Shown piece by piece: positions 15,146 to 23,700 of a stretch of DNA of 24,969 bases. The DNA is from Candidatus Eiseniibacteriota bacterium (GTDB lineage Bacteria > Eisenbacteria > RBG-16-71-46 > SZUA-252), in contig JAEHDN010000224.1 in assembly GCA_016880395.1 (NCBI GenBank), positions 1 to 24,969 of the forward strand, in the 5' to 3' direction. The number at the start of each line of letters is the position of its first letter. Position 1 is the stretch's first letter. Position numbers and translations under genes: made by a program. The notes beneath the pieces are model-generated. The model ran no database searches and was not told the origin of the DNA. It saw only the letters and a list, made by a program, of their open reading frames with translations.

Positions 15146-16707
15146 TGAACGCGACGCCTCGAAAGGTCCTCTGGGCCGACGACGAGATCGATCTCCTGAA
15201 GCCCCACATCCTCCTGCTCGAGGAGAAGGGTTTCTTGGTTACCCCCGTCTCGAACGGGGACGACGCCGTGGCCTGCGCCTCGCGCGAGAAGTTCGACGCC
15301 GTGCTGCTCGACGAGTCCATGCCGGGGATGGACGGCCTCCGGACGCTCGAGGCGATCAAGGAGAAGGACCCGACGGTCCCGGTCGTGCTCGTCACGAAGA
15401 ACGAGGCCGAGTCGCTCATGGACGAGGCGATTGGCCGGCGGATCGACGATTTCCTGCTGAAGCCGGTCCTCCCGCAGCAGATCTTCCTCGCGCTCAAGCG
15501 ACTCCTCGAGTCCGACCGGCTCCAGGAGAGCCGCCGCGCGCGTGACTACGTGGCCGAGCTGGCGCGTCTCCGCGCGGAAGCTCCCGCCACGATCGACTGG
15601 CGAGGGTGGATCGATCTCTACGGCCGGAGCGCGCAGTGGGACGTGGAGCTGGACCGGGTCGACGATCCGGGGTTGAAGCAAGCGCAGAGCGACCAGCGGC
15701 GCGAGCTGAACGTCGAGTTCGGAGACCACGTCGAGCGATTCTACGAGCGATGGGCGGCGGGCGAGGATTCACCGCCGCTCTCGACCGACGTCGTGTCGCG
15801 CTGGGTGGCGCCCCACCTGCGTGAGGGACGTCGGGTGATGCTCATCATCATCGACTGCATGCGCCTCGACCAGTGGCTCAGGATCGAGCCGCTCCTCCGG
15901 CCGCTCTTCGACATCACGGTCGACCACCAGCTCTCGATCCTGCCGAGCGCGACGCCCTACTCGCGAAACGCGATCTTCTCGGGACTCTTCCCGGACGACA
16001 TCCAGCGGCAGCACCTGGACCTGTGGCAGGAGAACTCGTCCGACGATCGGAGCAAGAACCGGTACGAGCGGCAGCTCCTCGATTTCCAGCTCGCGCGGCT
16101 CGGCATCCGGCTCCCATCGGGCCTCAAGTACCTGAAGATCTACAACGCCGACGAGGCGGCGAACGTGCGACGGAACATCGTCACCTACCAGAACATCCCG
16201 CTCGTCGCGATGGTCTTCAACTTCCTCGACATGCTCACGCACGGCCGGTCGGAGTCGGACCTCTTACAAGAATTGGCCCCCGACGAGTCGGCGTTTAGGT
16301 CCGTGATGGGATCCTGGTTCCAGCACTCCGCGCTCTTCGAGGCGCTCAAGTGGATGGCGCGGCAGGACCAGGTGGTGGTGGTGACCTCCGACCACGGCGC
16401 CGTGCTGAGCCGGCGCTCGGCCCTCGTCTACGGCAACCGAGAGACCTCCACCAACCTCCGCTTCAAGTACGGCACGAACCTGGGATGCGATCCGAAGCAG
16501 GCTGTATCGATCAAGGATCCGGCCCGCTTCCGGCTTCCCGCGGACCAGCCGCACAAGCAGTACATCATCGCGAAGGAAGACTTCTATTTCATCTATCCCA
16601 CCAAGTTCCACGAGTACGAGAGCAAGTACCGCGGGAGCTTCCAGCACGGAGGCATCTCCCTCGAGGAGATGATCCTGCCCGTGGCGACGCTCACGCCCAA
16701 GGGCTGA
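15142..16707 (+). CDS. porX: PorX-like response regulator with PglZ (alkaline-phosphatase superfamily) domain
   Basis: This 521-residue protein has the architecture and length of PorX, the regulator of type IX secretion in Bacteroidota. The receiver domain (1-125) has acidic residues in WADDEIDLLKPHILLLEEKGF, phospho-acceptor Asp57 in LLDESMPG and Lys107 in LLKPV. The C-terminal PglZ domain has metal-site candidates Asp238 (IIIDCMRLDQW), Thr271 as nucleophile (LPSATPYSRNA), Asp363/His367 (FLDMLTH), Asp417-His418 (TSDHG) and His502. PorX of Porphyromonas is reported to cleave oligonucleotides; whether this one does is inference. ATG 15142 overlaps the kinase stop; ATG 15145 directly after it is an alternative. 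Confidence 0.93.
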   Translation: MMNATPRKVLWADDEIDLLKPHILLLEEKGFLVTPVSNGDDAVACASREKFDAVLLDESMPGMDGLRTLEAIKEKDPTVPVVLVTKNEAESLMDEAIGRRIDDFLLKPVLPQQIFLALKRLLESDRLQESRRARDYVAELARLRAEAPATIDWRGWIDLYGRSAQWDVELDRVDDPGLKQAQSDQRRELNVEFGDHVERFYERWAAGEDSPPLSTDVVSRWVAPHLREGRRVMLIIIDCMRLDQWLRIEPLLRPLFDITVDHQLSILPSATPYSRNAIFSGLFPDDIQRQHLDLWQENSSDDRSKNRYERQLLDFQLARLGIRLPSGLKYLKIYNADEAANVRRNIVTYQNIPLVAMVFNFLDMLTHGRSESDLLQELAPDESAFRSVMGSWFQHSALFEALKWMARQDQVVVVTSDHGAVLSRRSALVYGNRETSTNLRFKYGTNLGCDPKQAVSIKDPARFRLPADQPHKQYIIAKEDFYFIYPTKFHEYESKYRGSFQHGGISLEEMILPVATLTPKG

Positions 16708-16709
16708 CC

Positions 16710-17213
16710 GTGGACGTCGAGCTCCGATCCCTCCTCCGCACCGAAGGGGAGACGCGCGCGTTCGGGCGCCACCTCGGCACGCTGCTCCGCTCGGGAGACT
16801 GGGTGGCGCTCGTGGGGGACCTGGGCTCGGGGAAGACGACGCTCGTCTCGGGCGCGCTGGAATCGCTCGCGCCGGGATCGCGGGGTCGGAGCCCGACCTA
16901 CGTGCTCGTCGAGGTCTATCCCGGATCGACGCCGGTCGTCCACGCGGACCTCTACCGCCTCCGCTCCCCGGAGGAGCTGCGCGGGCTCGCTCTCGACGAC
17001 CTCGCCGAGCCGGGTGGCGTTGTGCTCGTCGAGTGGGCCGATCGCGCGGGGGAGGATCTCCCGCCGGATCGACTCGATCTGGAGCTGCGCTATCTCGAGG
17101 GGCCCGGGCGCGAGCTCCGCATCCGCCCCCGCGGCGCTCGCTGGAGGGAGGCTGCGCGCGATGGGCTCTTCGACCGGGACCGGTGGCAGCATGCCCTGCA
17201 TCCTCGGGATTGA
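16710..17213 (+). CDS. tsaE: tRNA t6A biosynthesis ATPase TsaE
   Basis: TsaE is the ATPase that works with TsaB and TsaD to form threonylcarbamoyl-adenosine at position 37 of ANN-decoding tRNAs. The product has 167 residues, slightly longer than usual because of a C-terminal tail (about 140-167). Walker A is GDLGSGKTT. The family motifs SPTYVLVEVY, HADLYRL and LVEWADR are all present. The GTG at 16710 lies 2 nt after the PorX-like stop, with AAGGG 6 nt upstream. tsaB follows and overlaps this gene. Confidence 0.95.
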   Translation: MDVELRSLLRTEGETRAFGRHLGTLLRSGDWVALVGDLGSGKTTLVSGALESLAPGSRGRSPTYVLVEVYPGSTPVVHADLYRLRSPEELRGLALDDLAEPGGVVLVEWADRAGEDLPPDRLDLELRYLEGPGRELRIRPRGARWREAARDGLFDRDRWQHALHPRD

Positions 17214-17874
17214 TACGGCCGGGCCGCTCGGCTCGGTCGCCCTAGCGCGGGACGGACGCGCGATCGCGCTCGAGGGCCTGCCGCCCGGAGGGCATTCGAG
17301 CGGGCTCTCCGCCGCTACGGCGCGCCTCCTCGAGGCGCATGGCCTTAAGCTCGGGGACATGGACGCGCTGGCCGTGAACGAGGGGCCGGGCTCCTTCACC
17401 GGGCTCCGGATCGGGCTCGCCTGGGCGAAAGGGGCCGCGCTCGGGACCGGCCGGCCGATCGTGCTCGTGCCCGCGCACGAGGCGATGGCGCGCGCGCATG
17501 GCGCGGACGCATCGAGGATCGTCACCGCCATCCCGGCGGGGCGAGGGAGCGTCGACGCGGCGCTCTGGGAGCGCGGGGCGGAGGCGCCGCCGGCCTGGGG
17601 TCCGGAGACGATCGAGGAGGGGGATCTGATCCCGGCGCTCCTCGCGCGGCGCGCGCGGGGTGGGCTCGCGATCGTCGCCGCCACGCCGAGGCTCGCGGGC
17701 TCGCTCGCCGAGGAGGCCGCGGAGGAGGGGATCGCGATCCTCCCGCTCCGGCCGCTCGCGGGCAGCGTGGCGGAGATCGGCGCGCGGCTTCTCGCCGAGG
17801 GCCGGGTTGCCGATCTCGCGGGCGCAGCCCCGGCCTACGGTCGCGAGCCGAACGCCCGGAAGCCTGGGTCATGA
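17161..17874 (+). CDS. tsaB: tRNA t6A biosynthesis protein TsaB
   Basis: TsaB is the ASKHA-fold partner that dimerises with TsaD in t6A synthesis. The core begins PCILGIDTAGPLGSVAL and shows the family motif NEGPGSFTGLRIGLAWAKG. The product has 237 residues from ATG 17161, which was chosen because GGGAGG ends 9 nt upstream. ATG 17191 would remove a Gly/Ser-rich decapeptide and give the more usual TsaB N-terminus, but it has only a weak GGTGG before it. The gene overlaps tsaE by about 50 nt and is followed by rimI. Confidence 0.93.
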   Translation: MGSSTGTGGSMPCILGIDTAGPLGSVALARDGRAIALEGLPPGGHSSGLSAATARLLEAHGLKLGDMDALAVNEGPGSFTGLRIGLAWAKGAALGTGRPIVLVPAHEAMARAHGADASRIVTAIPAGRGSVDAALWERGAEAPPAWGPETIEEGDLIPALLARRARGGLAIVAATPRLAGSLAEEAAEEGIAILPLRPLAGSVAEIGARLLAEGRVADLAGAAPAYGREPNARKPGS

Positions 17875-17888
17875 GCGCAGCGTCATGA
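17871..17888 (+). promoter_or_regulatory. Five-codon mini-ORF in a 14-bp tandem duplication before rimI
   Basis: The segment ATGAGCGCAGCGTC at 17871-17884 is repeated almost exactly at 17885-17898 as ATGAGCGCGGCGAC. The first copy reads MSAAS and stops at TGA 17886-17888, which overlaps the rimI ATG as ATGA. Its own ATG overlaps the tsaB stop. This could pass ribosomes from tsaB to rimI by re-initiation, since rimI has no ribosome-binding site. The function is inferred. Confidence 0.4.
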
Positions 17889-18355
17889 GCGCGGCGACGG
17901 CGTGGTCGGTCCGGGTCGGGCCCCTCACGGTCGATCGGATCGACGAGGTGCTCGAGATCGAGCGGCTCTCCTTCACCGATCCATGGAGCCGGGAGATGTT
18001 CCGGTCGGAGCTCCAGGTCGGCGGGGGGACGTACGCGCGAATGGCGGAGCGGGATGGGCGCCTTCTGGGGTATTCCCTGGCGGTGCTCGTGGCCGATGAG
18101 GCCCACCTCGGAAACCTCGCCGTGCATCCCGAGGCGCGGGGGATCGGCGTGGGGCAGCTCCTCCTCGACGACCTGATCGCGGCGGCCCGGAACCGCTCGG
18201 CGGCTCGCGTCACCCTGGAGGTTCGCGGATCCAACGAGAGAGCCCGTAAGTTCTATTATCGAAACGGGTTCATTGACGTTGCCATGCGAAAGAACTATTA
18301 CCGGAACCCTGTGGAGGATGCTATCGTGATGCTCCGGAGCCTCCGGGGAGGGTAA
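17885..18355 (+). CDS. rimI: Ribosomal protein S18-alanine N-acetyltransferase (GNAT)
   Basis: RimI is a GNAT-fold acetyltransferase that transfers acetyl from acetyl-CoA to the N-terminal alanine of ribosomal protein S18. The product has 156 residues, close to the family norm. It shows IERLSFTDPWSREMF near the N-terminus, the acetyl-CoA motif LAVHPEARGIGVGQLLLDDLI, EVRGSNERARKFYYRNGF and a Tyr-rich end RKNYYRNPVEDAIVM. Its position after tsaE and tsaB is a common bacterial order and supports RimI rather than a generic GNAT. The start at 17885 lacks a ribosome-binding site; see the mini-ORF entry. Confidence 0.93.
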   Translation: MSAATAWSVRVGPLTVDRIDEVLEIERLSFTDPWSREMFRSELQVGGGTYARMAERDGRLLGYSLAVLVADEAHLGNLAVHPEARGIGVGQLLLDDLIAAARNRSAARVTLEVRGSNERARKFYYRNGFIDVAMRKNYYRNPVEDAIVMLRSLRGG

Positions 18356-18357
18356 CG

Positions 18358-19428
18358 ATGACCTGGCTCAGGAAGGCGAAGAAGGGGCTCAAACCCCAAC
18401 AGCGCCGCCGGGAGCTTCCCGACGGGCTATGGACGAAGTGCGAGGATTGCGGCGAGATCCTGTACCACAAGGAGCTCGAGCGCAATCTTTGGACCTGCAG
18501 CAAGTGCTCCTACCACTTCCGGATCTCCGCGCGCGCCTACATCGGCATCCTCGTCGACGAGGACACCTTCGTCGAGCGGTTCGCCGAGGTCATCTCCACC
18601 GATCCGCTCAAGTTCAAGGACTCGAAGCGCTATAGCGACCGGCTCAAGCGGGCCCGCGAGGAGACAGGGCTCTCCGAGGCCGTGGTCTGCGGCGAGGGGC
18701 GGATCGAGGGGAATCCCTGTGTGCTCGCGATCATGGACTTCGCGTACCTCGGCGGAAGCCTCGCGTCGGCGGCCGGGGAGCGGATCGCGCGGTCCATCCT
18801 GCTCGCGATCGAGACCCGCCGCCCACTCATCATCCTGTCCTCGTCGGGAGGCGCCCGCATGTTCGAGGGCATCCTCTCGCTCATGCAGATGGCCAAGACG
18901 AACGCGCTCCTCGCGCGGCTCTCGGACGCCGGGGTGCCCTACATCTCGATCATGACCCACCCAACCACGGGGGGCGTCACCGCGAGCTTCGCCTCGGTGG
19001 GGGACGTGATCCTGGCGGAGCCGAAGGCCCTGATCGGGTTCGCCGGGCCGCGCGTCATCAAGCAGACGATCAACCAGGAGCTGCCGGAGGGTTTCCAGCG
19101 GGCCGAGTTTCTGCTGCAGAAAGGCATGATCGACCGGATCGTCCACCGCACGGAGCTGAAGAAGACGGTGGCGTGGCTGCTCCGGTTCTTCGAGGCCGCC
19201 AGCAGCACGATCCCGCACGGTCCGCGCCGCCGGGCGGGCGAGTCGCTCGAGCGGTTCCGCGCCGCCTCGCTTCCCATCGGCACCGCGCTTCCCCCGCCTC
19301 CATCCGCTCCCGAGGGCGACGGCATCGCGCCGCCGGCCGCCAACGGGTCCGCTCCCGTCGACGCGCCGCGGGACGCCGCGAGCCCGTCCACCACGCCCGC
19401 CGAACGGGAAGTGCCCATCCAGGAATGA
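18358..19428 (+). CDS. accD: Acetyl-CoA carboxylase carboxyltransferase subunit beta
   Basis: AccD joins AccA to transfer CO2 from carboxybiotin to acetyl-CoA, the first step of fatty-acid synthesis. The zinc ribbon is C28-x2-C31 and C47-x2-C50 (CEDCG and CSKC). The crotonase-fold core shows MDFAYLGGSLASAAGERI, SSSGGARMFEGILSLMQMAKT, HPTTGGVTASFASVGDV and AEPKALIGFAGPRVI. At 356 residues it is longer than the usual 280-300: after about residue 295 there is a Pro/Ala/Ser-rich tail of low complexity, likely disordered. The ATG is 2 nt after rimI, and the stop overlaps the folC start (ATGA). Confidence 0.97.
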   Translation: MTWLRKAKKGLKPQQRRRELPDGLWTKCEDCGEILYHKELERNLWTCSKCSYHFRISARAYIGILVDEDTFVERFAEVISTDPLKFKDSKRYSDRLKRAREETGLSEAVVCGEGRIEGNPCVLAIMDFAYLGGSLASAAGERIARSILLAIETRRPLIILSSSGGARMFEGILSLMQMAKTNALLARLSDAGVPYISIMTHPTTGGVTASFASVGDVILAEPKALIGFAGPRVIKQTINQELPEGFQRAEFLLQKGMIDRIVHRTELKKTVAWLLRFFEAASSTIPHGPRRRAGESLERFRAASLPIGTALPPPPSAPEGDGIAPPAANGSAPVDAPRDAASPSTTPAEREVPIQE

Positions 19429-20735
19429 AGGTGTCCGAGGGCGCTTCGCTCACGAAGCGCCTCGACGAGCTCTATCGCTTCGAGCGCAGCGCGATGCGCC
19501 CCGGGCTCGCCGGGGTGGAGCGGCTCCTCGCGCGCGCCGGTCGTCCCGACCGCGGATTCCCGTCCATCCTGATCGCCGGCACCAACGGGAAGGGCTCGAC
19601 CGCCGCCCACCTGGACTCGATCCTGCGCGCGGCCGGGCTCCGCACTGGTCTCTACACGTCACCCCATCTCGTCCGCTTCGAGGAGCGGATCCGGATCGAC
19701 GGCGAGGAGATCGGTCAGGCCGCGCTCGAGGAGCTTCTCGCCGTGTGGTGGCCCCGCTTCGAGGAAGATCGCCCCTCCTTCTTCGAGGCCGCGACGGCGC
19801 TCTGCTTCGACCACTTCGCAAGGAGCCGGATCGACATGGCCGTCGTCGAGGTGGGCCTCGGCGGACGGCTCGACGCGACCAACATCCTCGAGCCGAGCGT
19901 GGCCGTGATCACGAGCATCGCGCACGACCACGGGGACATCCTCGGCCCGACGATCAGGCAAATCGCGGGCGAGAAGGCAGGGATCGTGAAGCGCGGCGGG
20001 CGTCTCGTGCTCGGGGTCCGGGCCGGCGAAGCGCGTGAGGTGATTCTGGCCACGGCCGTCGAGCGCGAGGCGCCGGTCGTTCTCCTCGGCCGCGACGGGA
20101 GCTACGGCGCGACCCGGCTCATCCCCGAGGGGACGGAGTTCCATCTCCGAACCCGCACGTTCCGGGGCCGCGTCCGCACGCCGCTCCTCGGTCGGCATCA
20201 GGCCCGGAACGCAGCGCTCGCGGCGCTCGCGGCCGAGTGGGCGCTCGAGGGGCGTCCGGAGCCTTCGATCACGCGGGCGATCGGGTCGGGGATCGCCTCC
20301 ACACGGTGGCCCGCACGCGCGCAGGTGCTGCCGGGCGAGCCACCGGTCCTCATCGACGTCGCACACAACATGGAGGGGGCCGCCGCGCTGGTCGACACCG
20401 TGCGCGCGCTCTGGCCCGGCCGGCCGCTCGCGGTCGTCGCGGGCTTCTCGCGCGACAAGGAGCATGGCGCCATCCTCACCGCGCTCGGGCGAGTGGGGTC
20501 GCGCTTCTACCTCACGCAGTTCGGCGGCGAGCGGGCTGCGCCGGTCGAGCGCTTGCTCGAGTCCGCGGTCGCCGCGCACCTCGACTGCGAGACGGCGCCC
20601 GACGTCACCGCCGCGCTCGCGCGCGCGAAGGCTTGGGCGAGCACGCGCGGCGGGGCGGTGCTTCTCGCGGGGTCGGTTTACCTGGCCGGGGAGGCCATGC
20701 CCGGTCTGGGCGTCGAGGTGCCGCATGCGCTCTAG
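19425..20735 (+). CDS. folC: Folylpolyglutamate synthase/dihydrofolate synthase
   Basis: FolC is an ATP-dependent Mur-ligase-like enzyme that adds glutamate to dihydropteroate and to folates. The product has 436 residues. P-loop GTNGKGS is at 52-58, then TSPHLVRFEERIRIDG, the central VVEVGLGGRLDATN with the metal-site region TSIAHDH, EKAGIVK, and in the C-terminal domain LIDVAHN followed by a FSRDKEH segment. The order accD-folC is common in bacteria. The ATG shares bases with the accD stop. Whether it has both activities cannot be decided from sequence. Confidence 0.96.
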   Translation: MKVSEGASLTKRLDELYRFERSAMRPGLAGVERLLARAGRPDRGFPSILIAGTNGKGSTAAHLDSILRAAGLRTGLYTSPHLVRFEERIRIDGEEIGQAALEELLAVWWPRFEEDRPSFFEAATALCFDHFARSRIDMAVVEVGLGGRLDATNILEPSVAVITSIAHDHGDILGPTIRQIAGEKAGIVKRGGRLVLGVRAGEAREVILATAVEREAPVVLLGRDGSYGATRLIPEGTEFHLRTRTFRGRVRTPLLGRHQARNAALAALAAEWALEGRPEPSITRAIGSGIASTRWPARAQVLPGEPPVLIDVAHNMEGAAALVDTVRALWPGRPLAVVAGFSRDKEHGAILTALGRVGSRFYLTQFGGERAAPVERLLESAVAAHLDCETAPDVTAALARAKAWASTRGGAVLLAGSVYLAGEAMPGLGVEVPHAL

Positions 20736-23700
20736 GGAAGGAGCCGCGATCCTCGCGCCGCGACTCCTCCCCTCAATCCTCGTCCTCCTGCTCCTGCTCG
20801 GTGTGCGGATCGCGGCGGCCCAGCCCCCGCCTCCGGGCCCGCAGCAGCCCCCGCCCGCGCGCGACGATGAGCCCTACCACCTCACGGCCGACCGACTCGA
20901 GGGCTCCGCGACTGCGGGGGAGAACGTCTACACGGCCATCCGGCCCACTGTCGTCCACGGGACCACGACCGTCACGGGCGACTCGGCGCTCATCTACAAG
21001 AACCGCGAGCTGGTGCTCTTCCGTGGGAACGTGCGGATCGTGGACGGGCGGACGCACATGTGGGGGCGCGAGGCATCCTACGAGCGCAAGACGCGGCTCG
21101 CCACCCTGCGCGGGAACGTGCGGATCGAGGAGGGCACCGCCAAGATCACCGGGAGCGAGGCCCGCTTCTACCGCACCGAGAACCGATCCGTGATCACGGG
21201 GAACCCGCGCCTCGAGGATTCGACGCGCACGGTCACCGCCGACCGGATCGAGTACGACCGCTCGAACGACATCGTGACGGCGCTCGGCAAGGTGGATGCG
21301 ATCGATCGGGCCGAGAGCACGCGCGTGCGCGCCGGCCGCGTTCGGTACGACCGCCGCGCGGACTACGCATGGGCCACCGAGGATCCGGTCCTCGTGCGCG
21401 AGGAGAGGAAGGGGCAGCACACCACGGTCCGCGGCGACACGCTGGAGTTCGACAACTCGAAGCGCCGCGCGTACGCGATCGGGAACGTGCGCGTGGAACG
21501 CGAGAAGCTCCGCGCCACCGGCACCCGCGCCGAGTTCGACCGTGCGGAGGACCGCGCGATTCTGGTCGGGAAGCCGCGCGCCTGGGACGATCAGGGGGTG
21601 GCCCACGGCGACACGATCGAGATCGGGTTCGACGACAACCAGCTCCGCACGCTCCGCATCCATCCGAACGCCGTGGTCGAGTTCACCGCCAAGGCGGACT
21701 CGGGGCGCGGCGAGCGGAACATCGCCACCGGAGACACGATCACGGTCCACTTCGAGAAGGAGGAGGCCCGGGAGGCGCTCATGGTCGGCCACGCCGAGAG
21801 CCGGTACTGGCCGAGCAGCGCCGACAGCGCGCAGGGCGGCCGCAACGTGTCGAACGGCGACTCGATCCGCGTCTTCTTCGAGAAGGGAGAGCCCGAGCGC
21901 GCCATCGTCCGGGGCGGGGGCAAGGGCACTTACTTCCTGGCCGCGGAGGGAGACACGGCCAAGGATCGCGAGCGGGAGCTGGTGCGCTACGAGGGGAACG
22001 AGATCCAGTATCAGATCAAGAAGGGCACCGTGGACATCATCGGGAACTCGGACGTCGTCTATCGCGAGGTCCACCTGACGGCCGACCGGGTCACCTTCGA
22101 CTCGAACACCGACCGCATGCGGGCCGAGGGTAGCCCCGTCCTCACCGATGCCGGCAACCGGATGACCGGCGCCTCGATGACCTACGACCTGAACACGCGG
22201 CAGGGAACCGTGTTCGAGGGGAGGACCGCGTACGACCGCGGCTTCCTCTTCGGCGAGCGCGTGCACCGCGTCTCGGACCGGGAGCTGGACGTGGCACACG
22301 GAACCTACTCCACCTGCGACCTCACCGAGCCGCACTACCACTTCGAGAGCTCGAAGATGAAGGTGATGCTCCACGACAAGGTCATCGCGCGCCCCGTCGT
22401 CTTCTACATCAAGAAGGTTCCCGTGCTCGCGCTCCCGTTCTACGTCTTCCCGATCCAGACCGGCCGCCACTCGGGATTCCAGCTCCCCCAGGTGGAGTTC
22501 GGGTCGTCGACCGGCGGCGGCAAGTTCGTCCGGAACGTCGGCTACTACTGGGCGATCGACGATTTCATGGATGCGACCGGATGGTTCGACTACTACCAGC
22601 AGGAGAGCTGGCTCGTGCACGGGCTCTACCGCTACAACCGCCGTTACGAGTACCAGGGGCAGGTCAGCGCGTCCTACCAGAATCAGTTCACGACCGGCGC
22701 GAACCGGTGGGATCTGTTCGGGCGGCACTTCCAGACGCTCGGCCGGAACTTCACGCTGACCGGCCAGGCGAACCTCACCAACTCGAGCGAGTACAGGCGC
22801 GACCAGAACCTCGGGCAGAACGTGTTCCTGCGCGTGCAGCGGAACCTGGACTCGAACCTCTCGCTGCAGAAGGGCTGGAGCGGAGGCTCGCTCAGCTTCG
22901 GTCTCCTGCAGCGGGAGGACCTGGACGCCTCGCCGGGGGCCCTGGAGACCGAGCAGCAGCTCCCGTCCTTGACCGTGAGACTGAACCAGCGGCCGATCGG
23001 CCACCCCCCGCGCGGCCAGGAGCCGGCGCGCTGGCCCGCGTTCACGAGCACGGTCTACACCACTGGATTCAGTGCGCTCTACCAGCGGCGCGAGTACGCG
23101 TCCATCGCCCATCCCGAGTCGACGGTCGTGTTCGACGGCCTCGGCAACCCGGTCGACACGACGATCGTCTCGGTGACCGTGGACTCGCTCGACGCGCGCG
23201 GCGCGGCGCGGTACGACTTCACCCTCACCGACGTGCGCTCGCTCGGCTTCATCAAGGTGAGCCCCAACGTCTTCCTGAACGCCGTGTACTACAGCCGCGA
23301 CCAGGCGGGGCAGCTGAACCAGGTCGGCGCCGTCTGGGGCGCCGGGCTCTCGGCGAACACCGCGGTGACGGGGACCTTCCGCACGTCGATCGGGCCGCTC
23401 CGCGCGATCCGCCACGTGATCACGCCCCTGGTGAGCGCGGCCTACCAGCCCCCCCGAACGAACCTTCTCTACCAGGGAAGCGATGGCCTCTACCGGCCCC
23501 GCTTCGATGGAGTCTCGGGGATCTCCCTCGCGGCGGCCGAGGTCCGTCGGCTCAACTTCTCGCTCCGGCAGGACGTCCACGCGAAGTGGGGCGATCCCAT
23601 CCATCCGAAGGTGATCAACAACCTGATCCAGCTCCAGAGCGACATCTCCTACAACGGGCTCGCGAAGCGATCGGGGGCCAAGCCGCTCTCGGACCTGTCG

